NCBI GenBank assembly: GCA_026770615.1
Contig: MU631340.1
Span: 120,842-137,833, forward strand
Origin: Pavlovales sp. CCMP2436
Lineage: Eukaryota > Haptophyta > Pavlovophyceae > Pavlovales
Length of the DNA stretch: 16,992 bases
Reading direction: 5' to 3'
Positions 8,173 to 15,294 of the stretch are shown here, piece by piece (position 1 is the stretch's first letter; every line of letters begins with the position of its first letter). Below the pieces are notes generated by a model. It saw nothing but the letters and a program-made list of their open reading frames with translations, was not told the DNA's origin and did no database searches. Made by a program: the position numbers and the translations under genes.

Positions 8173-8823
8173 GATTTATCTGCGTATATTACAGACTGTG
8201 TATACCACAATGACCTCGCTTTTAGCCGCCCCAGTCGGGCACCGCCCCCTCCCCCCTACTTATATAAATCATTCTGCTCGAGACCTCTTACCGTCGTCGG
8301 TTCATGATGATATCACTCAAATGAGTGAACCCGCCGTGCCGAGAGCTCGAGTCCTCTCACCTAGAGTTGTACGTGAAGGTCGCGTCCGCCGGCCGTTGCC
8401 GTTGGTTTTGGGGGGCAGCGCGAGAGCGCCCCGCAGCTCGTGAATGAGGCACTTGTCGAACTCGGAAGAATGCCAGTTGTAAAGGCGCTGCGCGCGTGCG
8501 AGCATCGGGAGCAGCTCGGCAAATCGCGCCAATGCGCGCGAATACACGCCCTCCGCGTCTATCTCGAGCTGTCTTTTCGTCGTAGCTATCGGAAGCCCAA
8601 GTGTCCTCTCACTTGGGCTCTGTCTGACATCCTGATTTTGTACGCCGGGATTTAAATATCCCTGGGCCTAGCTGCTCTTCGTGCCTCCTCAGTTCTGTTC
8701 TCAGGGTCTCTACTTACAGAGAGATCTTGTGACACCTTGTCTGCATCGTGACTCTTCACGTCTCTAGCTCTCTCTCTCTAGCTGCCTTCGACGCTTCACC
8801 GCGTCTCGGACTCCAATCCTCTC
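8173..8823. other. Region between MITE copy 1 and the GT47 gene
   Basis: Apart from the exon-like minus-strand frame annotated separately at 8317-8583, the stretch holds a CT-rich run (about 8755-8785) and an inverted pair CCCAAGTGTCCTCTCACTTGGG (8597-8618), which would make a short stem-loop. It is downstream of the minus-strand GT47 gene and probably includes its 3' UTR. Confidence 0.35.
8317..8583 (-). CDS. Possible exon or gene fragment of unknown family
   Basis: An open minus-strand frame with protein-like composition: ATTKRQLEIDAEGVYSRA, LARFAELLPMLARAQRLYNW, HSSEFDKCLIHELRGALALP. It looks helical, with regularly spaced hydrophobics and balanced charges, unlike the biased shadow frames nearby. 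There is no ATG at its beginning, so it would be an internal exon or a relic. The family was not recognised, and exon boundaries are not clear. Confidence 0.3.
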   Translation of the reverse strand, partial: TTKRQLEIDAEGVYSRALARFAELLPMLARAQRLYNWHSSEFDKCLIHELRGALALPPKTNGNGRRTRPSRTTLGERTRALGTAGSLI

Positions 8824-9926
8824 TTAGCTCGTGCTTGCGTTCAACACCGCTAGCCTCTCGATAGTAGCGACGCCAACGAATGGCGGTAGGCAGTTTGTAA
8901 GTGGCGAAAATGATTGCAGCTGCGGATCGTGTGTCGCTACCCGGAGTGGGAGCGCGCCGGCGGCGATGGACTCGAAGCTGGAGCGGCGGTGGACTGTATC
9001 GCCCACTGGCGGCAGACTTAGCTGCACGAGCGCGAATGAGTGATTGAGCCGCGCCTGTTCGCACTCGTCGATACCCACGCGCGACGTTTGCACCCAAAGG
9101 CCGCTGCGTGGAAAGCCTACGAGCACGCGAGTGATCCACTCGCGGTCGAGCACAAGGGATCCGCGGTAGGCGATGCGCGTGGGACGCAATGAGAGCAACT
9201 CGGCGTTGGGCACGGATTTGTACTGCGAGGCAGGCACGTAGTATGGCAGGAAGACATGCGGCGGCAGGCTCGAAGAATTGACAGGGACTCCGTCGGGAAT
9301 ACTGCCAACCTCCCTAGAGAGCTTGACGGTGGCGAGGGCATTGTCCGTTGGCAAAAGGCGCGGAAAGATGTAGGTGCATGGCATTCTCGAAATGTCGCAT
9401 CGAACGTGGTGCACTAGATGCCGCGCGCGCTGCTCGCGCCAGAAGGGACCGGTGCTTTCCATGAAGGCGATGAGAGCCGTCTCGTAGTTGCGCGCCACGG
9501 TGCGCATCAGGCCGGGAGGGCGCATTTTGCGAAGGTTGAAGGCGACGCCGACAAGGCAGGAGGGTAAATATAAAGCGTGAGCCTGACGAGGGTCTAGCGT
9601 GGTGCGCCTATTCCGCTCGAGCGCTGTACGCACTGGCGCCTCGGCAAAATTGGATTCAAAGCGGCCGCGTACGCCTTACGGATGGCCCGGCACGGCGAGG
9701 CGGGCGCGAAGTCGCAGCAGCTCAGGTTGGCGGGAAGCGGGTAAACGAACACGCGTAGATTGCGCGGATCCGCGGGCAGCGGCAGTGGCAGTAGAGGCCA
9801 TGGGATCGTGTCGTCGGTTGAGACAAGGGAGTAGCTGAGGAGCATGCAGAACCAGATGATGCACTGCGATGGGTTCTTGAGCAGAGCACGAGGCCAACTG
9901 TTCACGCCTGAGAGCAGGCCAAGCAT
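8824..9926 (-). CDS. Exostosin-family (GT47-type) glycosyltransferase
   Basis: Exons are inferred at 9926-9680 and 9632-8824 (minus), 351 residues. The start is the first ATG in an open frame that extends upstream without another. A type II anchor is visible (CIIWFCMLLSYSLVS, about 21-35), then LRVFVYPLPANLSCC, typical of the beginning of an exostosin domain, and RTTLDPRQAHALYLP, the usual T-x-D-P-x-x-A..F/YxP motif. Near the C-terminus, FALVQLSLPPVGDTVHRRSS followed by FESIAAGALPLRV (about 282-314) matches the nucleotide-sugar-binding signature of the family (GDT..RR..FE.I.AG..P). Such enzymes add sugars to polysaccharides or glycoproteins in the Golgi lumen. The join needs a very short 47-bp intron (9679-9633, donor GTAAGG, acceptor GCGCCAG); a 1-base frameshift is the alternative. 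Substrate is not predictable. Confidence 0.75.
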
Positions 9927-9998
9927 AATTTGGTCACCCAAATCTGCTGACGCAAGGCCCCGCACCTCGCTGCGCCTGTGTGAGAGAAGGAGGGGCAG

Positions 9999-10083
9999 CC
10001 AGAGAGAGCAGTCAGTGCTCGCATCGCGCCTGTGAGTGGGGCAGTCAGAGAGAGAGCAGTCAGTGCTCGCTTCGCGCCTGTGC
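9999..10083. repeat. Two direct copies of a ~36-bp sequence, 48 bp apart
   Basis: AGAGAGAGCAGTCAGTGCTC followed by GC[A/T]TCGCGCCTGTG occurs at about 9999-10034 and 10047-10083, with one substitution. It lies just upstream of the GT47 start codon (minus strand), so it falls in its promoter or 5' leader region. Confidence 0.7.
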
Positions 10084-10584
10084 GAGGGCGCAGGCGGTGC
10101 GCGTAGGCGACGAGAGCACTCACTTGCCCTTCAAACTCGCACCAAAAACAGCCGACGCCGCGGTCCGCAGGCCGGCCGCGTGCACGCTCCGAGCCTCGCT
10201 CGTCGCCAGCGCCAACAGGGGCTAGCTGGGCACGGCCCCCTGTTGCTGTTATGGGAGTACATACTGGTGGCCCCGAAAAAAAAAAAATCGCCTAGGTCAT
10301 CATTGCGCGCGCGCGATTGGAGCGCACCGGCACCGGCAACGGCGGCGGCAAGCGCACTGACAGCGACGACGACGGCAACCCCGATGAGTGGGCTGAGGGC
10401 GCGTACCACCTCCGCAGGGAGACACGGTTTGGGATCGGCGCCTAAGTATGCCGCCTGGGTGACTACATGCCGCCTGGGTGACTGAACGTCCTCGCGCCTA
10501 CACGCTCGGAGTCGACCACTTCTGAGACAGAATGTCTACAACCCACTGCCTGCTGCCATTTTCTTTAGTAAGTAAGTCGTAGTT
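10084..10584. other. GC-rich region with a possible minus-strand membrane segment
   Basis: On the minus strand, frame open from about 10440 to 10131, the sequence PLIGVAVVVAVSALAAAVAG encodes a strongly hydrophobic stretch preceded by GADPKPCLPAEV. It could be a transmembrane exon, but no start, splice pair or family supports it, and the poly-Phe that follows comes from an A-run on the plus strand (10277-10287). Two direct copies of TGCCGCCTGGGTGACT are at about 10449 and 10469. Confidence 0.3.
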
Positions 10585-11120
10585 AAAAAAAAAAAAAAAA
10601 ATCCGGCCTGCCCTGAGAGGGGGTTGCTCGGAAATATCGGACCCGGTCCGTAACCTTACGGGCGAGCGCCTGGGCCGCTGCGGGTGGCGCGGTAATAGCA
10701 GTATACCCTGCCAGGCCCAACCAATACCGGTATACAGCGAACCGAGAATCTTGCGGATTTTCTAAATCGGTTTATTTAACCTGTTCGTTAAAACTAGTCA
10801 TTTCGCCTTTTGTGTAAATATTCTATAAAAACGTACGGTCCCGTTCGCGGTCTTCCAGGTAACCTGGGACCAGCTCCCAAGCCCCCGGATACAATCCTCC
10901 CCGCTAAGACTGTTCAGACACACGACTGTCGACGACACTCGACTTGCGCGCTGATCAACCTCAGCTGCATCTAGCTCGTCTCGAAATGCGGCTCGCCTGC
11001 ACACGCACCGCACCTGCAGCACATACTACAGGCAGAGACATAAACTTCTGCGCCAAACCACCTCCCCCTCCCTCCCCCCCCCCACCCTCTCCTTGCTTGT
11101 CAGTTCCTCTACTAAGTTTC
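10585..11120. other. Gene-less stretch with poly(A) run and C-rich tract
   Basis: A 17-bp A-run lies at 10585-10601. A small inverted pair CCAGGTAACCTGG is at about 10856-10868. A long C-rich tract (11060-11090) followed by TTGCTTGTCAG (to ~11102) looks exactly like a plus-strand 3' splice site, but no coding exon convincingly follows on that strand. Confidence 0.35.
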
Positions 11121-11619
11121 TCATGTTGCCTCAAAGTGTGTCACGTTGGCGTCGATGGTGATTACGCATATTTTCCGGCCTTGCCCACTGCGCGATGCGG
11201 TGGTGCGGGGTGTATGTGTAATATACGTCGATAATGTCGCCTACTTTGCCGGGGTCTCTGCTTAGTATCAGCATCGCGATGTCTGTTCCCATGACTGTCG
11301 CGATGCCGTGGAGCATGTTGTCTGATATCCATGCGGCCTAGTTCGTTGGTAAGTGGGAAAGGCCGTGTTTTACCTGCGCTGCTATTGGCCAGAAGTTGGG
11401 TTGCTTACTGTGATCTAGGTCTTTTCCCATGGGGTCATCCGGGTCTAAATCCGGTCTGCATAGCCTGAGGGCCTTCTTAACCTCCACTGGGAGGGCGATC
11501 GCTAGTGTGATTGCCACCTCCGTATTTTTATGGCTGCGTTCCAGCTGGCTGGTCGCTCTGAGCGCAGCTAGACCCCTTCCTCTCGCACGCTGTCTGCGCT
11601 GAAAGCTACGAACGGACAC
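11121..11619 (-). pseudogene. Decayed OTU-protease-like open frame
   Basis: On the minus strand the frame from 11619 reads GVSVRSFQRR.. to SHLPTN, hits an in-frame TAG at 11340-11338, and continues in the same frame as AAWISDNMLHGIATVMGTDI AMLILSRD. This resembles the middle of an OTU cysteine protease (W-x-S-x-x-x-L-x-A/G-I-A..x-x-G/x-x-I). Near 11165 a one-base change of frame is needed to reach VITIDANVTHFEAT and a TGA at 11123-11121; the last part resembles the HYE/HFE motif that carries the catalytic His in OTU proteases. A catalytic Asp-Gly-Asn-Cys segment is not found, so the N-terminal half is missing or unrecognisable. OTU domains occur in deubiquitinases and in many mobile elements. 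The call is inference from weak motifs. Confidence 0.35.
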
Positions 11620-11724
11620 ACCGTTGAGGCAGCCAAGGATGTGAATGACCTCTCTAAGGACGCGGAACGATGGTCATATGACAGGAACGATGGGGATGAT
11701 AATCTGCGCGGCAGGAATAAGAAA

Positions 11725-11769
11725 GAAGAAGAAGAAGAAGAAGAAGAAGAAGAAGAAGAAGAAGAAGAT
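11725..11769. repeat. (GAA)n microsatellite
   Basis: An almost uninterrupted run of GAA units. The poly-Phe frame on the minus strand is an artefact of it. It lies between the two related segments at 11633-11670 and 11903-11940 and could be in an intron. Confidence 0.9.
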
Positions 11770-11895
11770 AAATAAGAAGAAGAATATGATTATTATATGA
11801 GTATTGTAATTAATTATAACGAAACGATGACGAACGCTTCGGCGGTGGCGTGAAATATTAAGCACCTCTTTTTCTTCCTTTTTCTTTCTTTTTTT

Positions 11896-12014
11896 GTAGG
11901 CGAGGATGTGACGGACCTCCTCAAGGACGGCGAGCGCCTCGGTGCGTGGCGCGGCGTCGCAGCGCGCGCACTTGCGTCCGGATTGGTAGATGTGACCATA
12001 GAAAGTGACACACA
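11896..12014. CDS. Exon-like segment, strand uncertain
   Basis: On the plus strand, a T-rich pyrimidine tract ends in TTTTTTTGTAG at about 11899. It is followed by an open stretch reading EDVTDLLKDGERLGAWRG, then VAARALASGLVDVTIESDTQ, and a possible donor CAG/GTGCCC at 12014; this matches the intron style elsewhere in the window. On the minus strand the same DNA reads HLCVTFYGHIYQSGRKCARC, then RTEALAVLEEVRHILAY, which is also protein-like, with a CxxC pair. Splice signals favour plus, residue pattern favours minus. The family was not recognised. Confidence 0.3.
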
Positions 12015-12101
12015 GGTGCCCCCCCTCTCTCCCCCCCCCTTTCATTAATGCCTGCTACTCCTTCTACCCTGTTGCCTCCTCCTTCCCCCCTACACCCTAC
12101 C

Positions 12102-12524
12102 GGCTATGGCTTCGGTCACCCCCTGTCAGTTCGCAAGTGGGGGACGACTATCCTGAGCACTGTGCGCCTCCATAATTGAAGACAAAGCTCACTCTAGGCT
12201 TGCTAGATTCGTCTCGGAGAGCCCTATTCTATACATTTATCAGAAATTTGTGAATTTGAATGCGTGGGGTAGTAAATGAGTAACTAACAAAGTGATGTTT
12301 TTTTAAAAATGATTGGTGGATACAGTATTTAGCACAACGAAGAAAAATATTAAAATGTGAGAAAATGTGGATACAGTAGATAGCATTTTGAATTTTTCGT
12401 ATGTAATTTTAAGTGGCAAGTTAGTTATCGGTCATCCATTTTTTAACAAGATAGATACGAATCTACTGCAGATACATATATTTAAAATTTTACTGGCCAT
12501 ATTTCGTTCGGTGAGCTGAGCCAG
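12102..12524. mobile_element. MITE-like element, copy 2 (right end shortened)
   Basis: Same orientation and sequence as 7705-8172: GGCTATGGC..CGGTCACCCC at the left end, GAAGACAAAGCTCACTCTAG, an AT-rich body and TTTAAAATTTTACTGGCC. The right terminal repeat is reduced to GGTGAGCTGAGCCAG: the ~40 bp carrying the TCAGGATGGTCGTCC motif in copy 1 are missing. Without that piece the inverted repeats pair less well, so this copy is probably immobile. Confidence 0.75.
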
Positions 12525-12855
12525 AGCCCCTTCAGAGTCGGGTTTCCAGATTTTTACCGCATTAGTTATTGCCCGTGACGCAAGCTGGTCGCGCGCCTCA
12601 TAGGCGAGCCGTATGCCCTTCTCCGATGACCCGCCTCATCGCCCCCATCGCCCCCCACCTCAGGCGAAGGTGCGACGGCCGCACCTGCGCGCCTCAAAGG
12701 CGGCATGCCGAGCTCGGAGAGCACCCCCGACACGCATCAGGCCCGCCTACACACCAGCGTTACCACCTCCGGACGTGACGCGGCTGGGATCCGAGTCCCC
12801 GCGGCGTAGACGGCCGGGTTCTCAAACATTACTGTAAACAAAATACCATGTTTTG
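12525..12855. other. GC-rich stretch between repeats
   Basis: No gene is supported, although plus-strand frames of 70-75 codons are open here because of base composition. GTTATTGCCCGTGAC near 12565-12579 resembles the right end of the small inverted-repeat element at 13519-13669, and may be a relic end. Confidence 0.3.
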
Positions 12856-13518
12856 TACGTACAGTCATAGACGGGCATTAAGAAATCTGGAAATCCGAGT
12901 GAGGCCCAATTTCTTAGGGTTTCTTAGGCCCCCAGTGGCAGTGAGGCCCAGTTTCTTAATAGCTGATCTGGCTCTGGCTGACCGGCAGTGAGGCTCATTT
13001 TCTTAAGTCCCCTTGTCTGTTATTTCTTAATTGCTCAAGGCGTTATTTTCCGCCCCCAGATAAGGCCTGGGGTTATTATGAAAGACTATGTAGAGACAGG
13101 GACAGTTGGATTGCTAGGGCATGGGCGAGAGGGGAAAGGCTTGGACAATGGTTTGAGGACTAAGTACTCTACCCGGCAAGACCGCCGGCCCCTAAAATGT
13201 AAGAAAACCGCAAAACATAGAGGCTAATTTCTTCTTCGTTTTTAACGCACCTCGCTACAATCATAGACGGGCATTAGGACAGCAGAGAATCCGGGTGAGG
13301 CTCACTTTCTTAGCAAAATACATACAAAGAATAGTTACATTACATACAAATTATGCTTAATTGGCTCAAAAAATGAGCCTCAGTTTCTTAATGCCGAGCT
13401 TTCTTAATGCCCGTCTATGACTGTATTTGAGGCCCAGTTTCTTCCCTTTCTCCCAACAACATTGAGGCCCAGTTTCTTAATGCCCAGCTTTCTTAATGCC
13501 CGTCTATGACTGTACGTA
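12856..13518. mobile_element. Inverted-repeat element with perfect 30-bp termini
   Basis: The 30 bp at 12856-12885 (containing CAGTCATAGACGGGCATTAA) are the exact reverse complement of 13489-13518. The 663-bp element has no transposase ORF, so it is a MITE or foldback-type element. It contains a second, nested related element (13257-13424). TACGTA at the outer edges is itself palindromic, so the true boundary and target-site duplication cannot be fixed by eye. Confidence 0.75.
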
Positions 13519-13643
13519 TCGCGGGCAATAGGAAGGGCGCATTTTGAGCTTGAGGCTGAGCTTCTTAGCAATTTACATACAAACAATGCTTAAAATTGCT
13601 TAAATTACATACAAACGATGCAAAAAGGATGCTCAGCTTCTTA
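12901..13643. repeat. Reiterated GAGGCYCAGTTTCTTA motif (about nine copies)
   Basis: Copies start at about 12901, 12943, 12990, 13297, 13375, 13429, 13464, 13552 and 13628, all in the same orientation, with most differences at positions 6-10. They are spread over the three nested inverted-repeat elements but not elsewhere in the window. Subterminal reiterated motifs of this sort are typical transposase-binding sites in elements such as hAT or CACTA families; that role is inference here. Confidence 0.7.
13257..13424. mobile_element. Nested inverted-repeat element of the same family
   Basis: The left end ACAATCATAGACGGGCATTA (13257-13276) is nearly the inverse of the right end TTAATGCCCGTCTATGACTG (13404-13423). 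About 168 bp, no ORF. It sits inside 12856-13518, so either it inserted into the larger element or the larger one is a tandem/compound derivative with duplicated right ends. Confidence 0.65.
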
Positions 13644-13669
13644 ACACTACGGCTTCTTATTGCCCGCGA
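13519..13669. mobile_element. Third, adjoining small inverted-repeat element
   Basis: TCGCGGGCAATAGGAAG (13519-13535) is the inverse, with one mismatch, of CTTCTTATTGCCCGCGA (13653-13669). The core TTCTTA[A/T]TGCCCG is shared with the ends of the two elements to its left, so the three belong to one superfamily. The interior carries two direct copies of AATT[T/A]CATACAAAC. Confidence 0.6.
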
Positions 13670-13680
13670 CACCCTGTATT

Positions 13681-13780
13681 TAGCGGCTCAGCATGGTTCA
13701 ACAGGTGCTGTTCACTCACTGACTTGGTCGACGTCAGACGTTAGTCCTGGCAGCAGGGATGGTGGTGGTAGAGGGTATGT
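13681..13780 (+). repeat. Repeat A, copy 1
   Basis: A 74-bp sequence starting TAGCGGCTCAGCATGGTTCA and ending CGTTAGTCCTGGCAGC (to 13754). It is followed by GGGATGGTGGTGGTAGAGG, which is also present next to the inverted copy at 16627-16727, so these two copies share about 100 bp. Confidence 0.8.
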
Positions 13781-14113
13781 ATGTAATGGCCGCGGACGCT
13801 GCTGCTCGTGGCGGCGGGGTGCACACGGAGGCGACAATGGAGCGCTGCATTGCCGATGTATATTTGTGCGTGTGGGCTGCGACGACGATGATGCTTCTTG
13901 CGGTCGCTGGCTCGCTGCGGCGCGCGTGCTCGCAACTTCGTGTGTGTGTGGGCGTGGGCGTGCGTGGGTGTTGGTGTGCGTGTGGGTGGGTGGGGGTGGG
14001 GGAGGGGTGGGCTGTAGTCTCGGCTACGACTCCCGCCTTGCTCGATCGCTCGATCTCGGCTTCAGACTTCAGTCTCCGCCGAAATGTCGCCTCTGCTCGC
14101 ACACTGCTGAGCC
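13781..14113. other. GT/TG-rich stretch between repeats A and B
   Basis: Contains a GTGTGTGGGCGTG-type purine/GT-rich tract (13938-14008). Frames of 60-177 codons are open on both strands, but they overlap the repeats at both ends and show biased composition; no gene is supported. Confidence 0.35.
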
Positions 14114-14250
14114 ACTAATATATTACTGATAGGGATTTAAGCTGGCGTCTGACTGTTCTGAATGTTGTGCTGGTCTGAGCGCTGCGTCGCCCATTGCCTG
14201 CTGCGCGCATTTATAGTCGGCTGCGCTGCATACTGCGTACTTGTATTTAT
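14114..14250 (+). repeat. Repeat B, copy 1 (partial)
   Basis: TGATAGGGATTTAAGCTGGC at about 14126, then GTCTGACTGTTCTGAATGTT and onward to TTGCCTGCTGCG, matches the left ends of the elements at 14295 and 16829. It diverges after about 14205 apart from AGTCGGCTGCGCTG, and lacks the ORF that follows in the other copies. Confidence 0.75.
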
Positions 14251-14294
14251 TCACGCGAGCACCCAGTTTTTATTCCTTACCAGTGTAAGTTTAA

Positions 14295-14962
14295 CTATAT
14301 ATTTATGATAGGGATTCAAGCTGGCGTCTGACTGTTCTGAATGTTGTGCTGGTCTGAGCGCTGCGTCGCCCATTGCCTGCTGCGTGCCTTAGTCGGCTGC
14401 GCTGGCTTGGGCGCCACCGCGCGTGCCGATGGATCTCCGGTAGTGTGCCCGGGCAAGGGCGTTTAGGGAGATGATCTGCTGGTTGCTGTTTGTCGTGTTC
14501 CCACGCTGGGCAGCGATCGGGGCCAGCGCGCTCAAGCGCGCGAGCAGCAGCTGCGCATGGCCGCGTGCCGCGATCGTACCGATCGTGTCGATGAGTTGCT
14601 TCTTGATGCGCGCGGCCACCTCCATCGGACTCACGCCCATCAGCGCGTACATCTTGCGGCCTCCCTGTGCCGCGATTTCTTTGACGAGCGAGTGCGTATC
14701 GGCGCTGACCTCACCGAAAGCGCCGATGACGATCCCGCGGATCGGCTTGACGGTGTTGAGCTTGGCCTCGATCGGGCCGATGCTGGCGTTCGGGCCGTTT
14801 AGGTGGGGGCCGGGTAGCGCGAGGCCGAATACCCTGTCCTGGGCACGAGTTTTCCTGAGATACTCGGCCTCGAGGGGCTTTGCCCGGCGCGCGACGCCGG
14901 GGGGGAGGGCAACATTATTGTCAGTGTATATATATATACGAATCCCTATCATAAATATATAG
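14295..14962 (-). mobile_element. 668-bp element with perfect 22-bp terminal inverted repeats and an ORF
   Basis: The 22 bp at 14295-14316 (containing ATATTTATGATAGGGATT) are the exact reverse complement of 14941-14962. The element contains repeat B just inside the left end and a minus-strand open frame over most of its length. A copy of the same left end and frame starts at 16829, and a partial left end is at 14114-14250, so this is a local repeat family. Repeat A abuts the right end at 14960. Confidence 0.7.
14389..14935 (-). CDS. Element-borne ORF of unknown function, probably 5'-truncated
   Basis: An open minus-strand frame ending at TAA 14391-14389. Credible protein sequence begins near ALPPGVARRAKPLEAEYLRK; upstream of that the frame runs into a (TA)n terminal repeat, so the native start is probably lost. 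The central part, KPIRGIVIGAFGEVSADTHS, followed by GVSPMEVAARIKKQLIDTIG and ARGHAQLLLARLSALAPIAA, is well-formed and not low-complexity. I cannot name the family with confidence; I suspect a fragment of a mobile-element protein because the ORF lies inside repeated DNA and its 3' end recurs at the right edge of the window. Confidence 0.5.
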
Positions 14963-15033
14963 CGGCTCAGCATGGTTCAACAGGTGTTGTTCACTCACTG
15001 ACTTGGTCGACGTCAGACGTTAGTCCTGGCAGC
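14960..15033 (+). repeat. Repeat A, copy 2
   Basis: 74 bp, almost identical to 13681-13754 (one substitution noticed: GGTGTTG for GGTGCTG). It begins exactly at the right terminal repeat of the 14295-14962 element. Similarity to copy 1 stops at GGCAGC. Confidence 0.85.
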
Positions 15034-15157
15034 TAGTTAAACGTCCGAAGTTCCCCGGAAGGCTCGCACCAAGGGAGCTAAAAAAGCAGCTTTGACATTT
15101 TGAGTGATCTCTGCACGATCACTGTCTCAGATTTGCGGGGCCCCGCCAAGATGACGA

Positions 15158-15213
15158 GTGATCTCTGTTTCTCGAGAGATCAGAATTCAGATCACTCGAG
15201 GAACAGAGATCAC
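15158..15213. repeat. Long near-perfect hairpin
   Basis: GTGATCTCTG...CTCGAGAGATC (15158-15181) pairs with GATCACTCGAGGAACAGAGATCAC-type sequence at 15190-15213 in 22 of 24 positions, around a short AGAATTCA centre. A further GTGATCTCTGCACGATCAC is nearby at about 15104-15122, and CGGGGCCCCG (15136-15145) is another palindrome. It could be a transposon terminus, a cruciform or an RNA hairpin. Confidence 0.75.
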
Positions 15214-15294
15214 CGCTGTGTCTGAAAATTCAAAATTGCCGTCCAAACATACCCCCGGACAGTAGTTGCTCAAACATGCGCCTACAGAAACACC

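Noticed and set aside
11674..12045. 123-codon minus-strand gene with poly-Phe
   Set aside because: The Phe/Lys runs come from the GAA array and a T-rich tract; only the 11896-12014 part is kept as a possible exon.
12856..13643. CRISPR array, because of the reiterated 16-bp motif
   Set aside because: Spacing is irregular, the motif varies, the context is eukaryotic and the copies lie in inverted-repeat elements.
13596..14129. 177-codon plus-strand frame rich in Cys/Gly/Val
   Set aside because: It starts in one transposon end, crosses repeat A and a GT-rich tract and ends in repeat B, so it is a composite of repeats.
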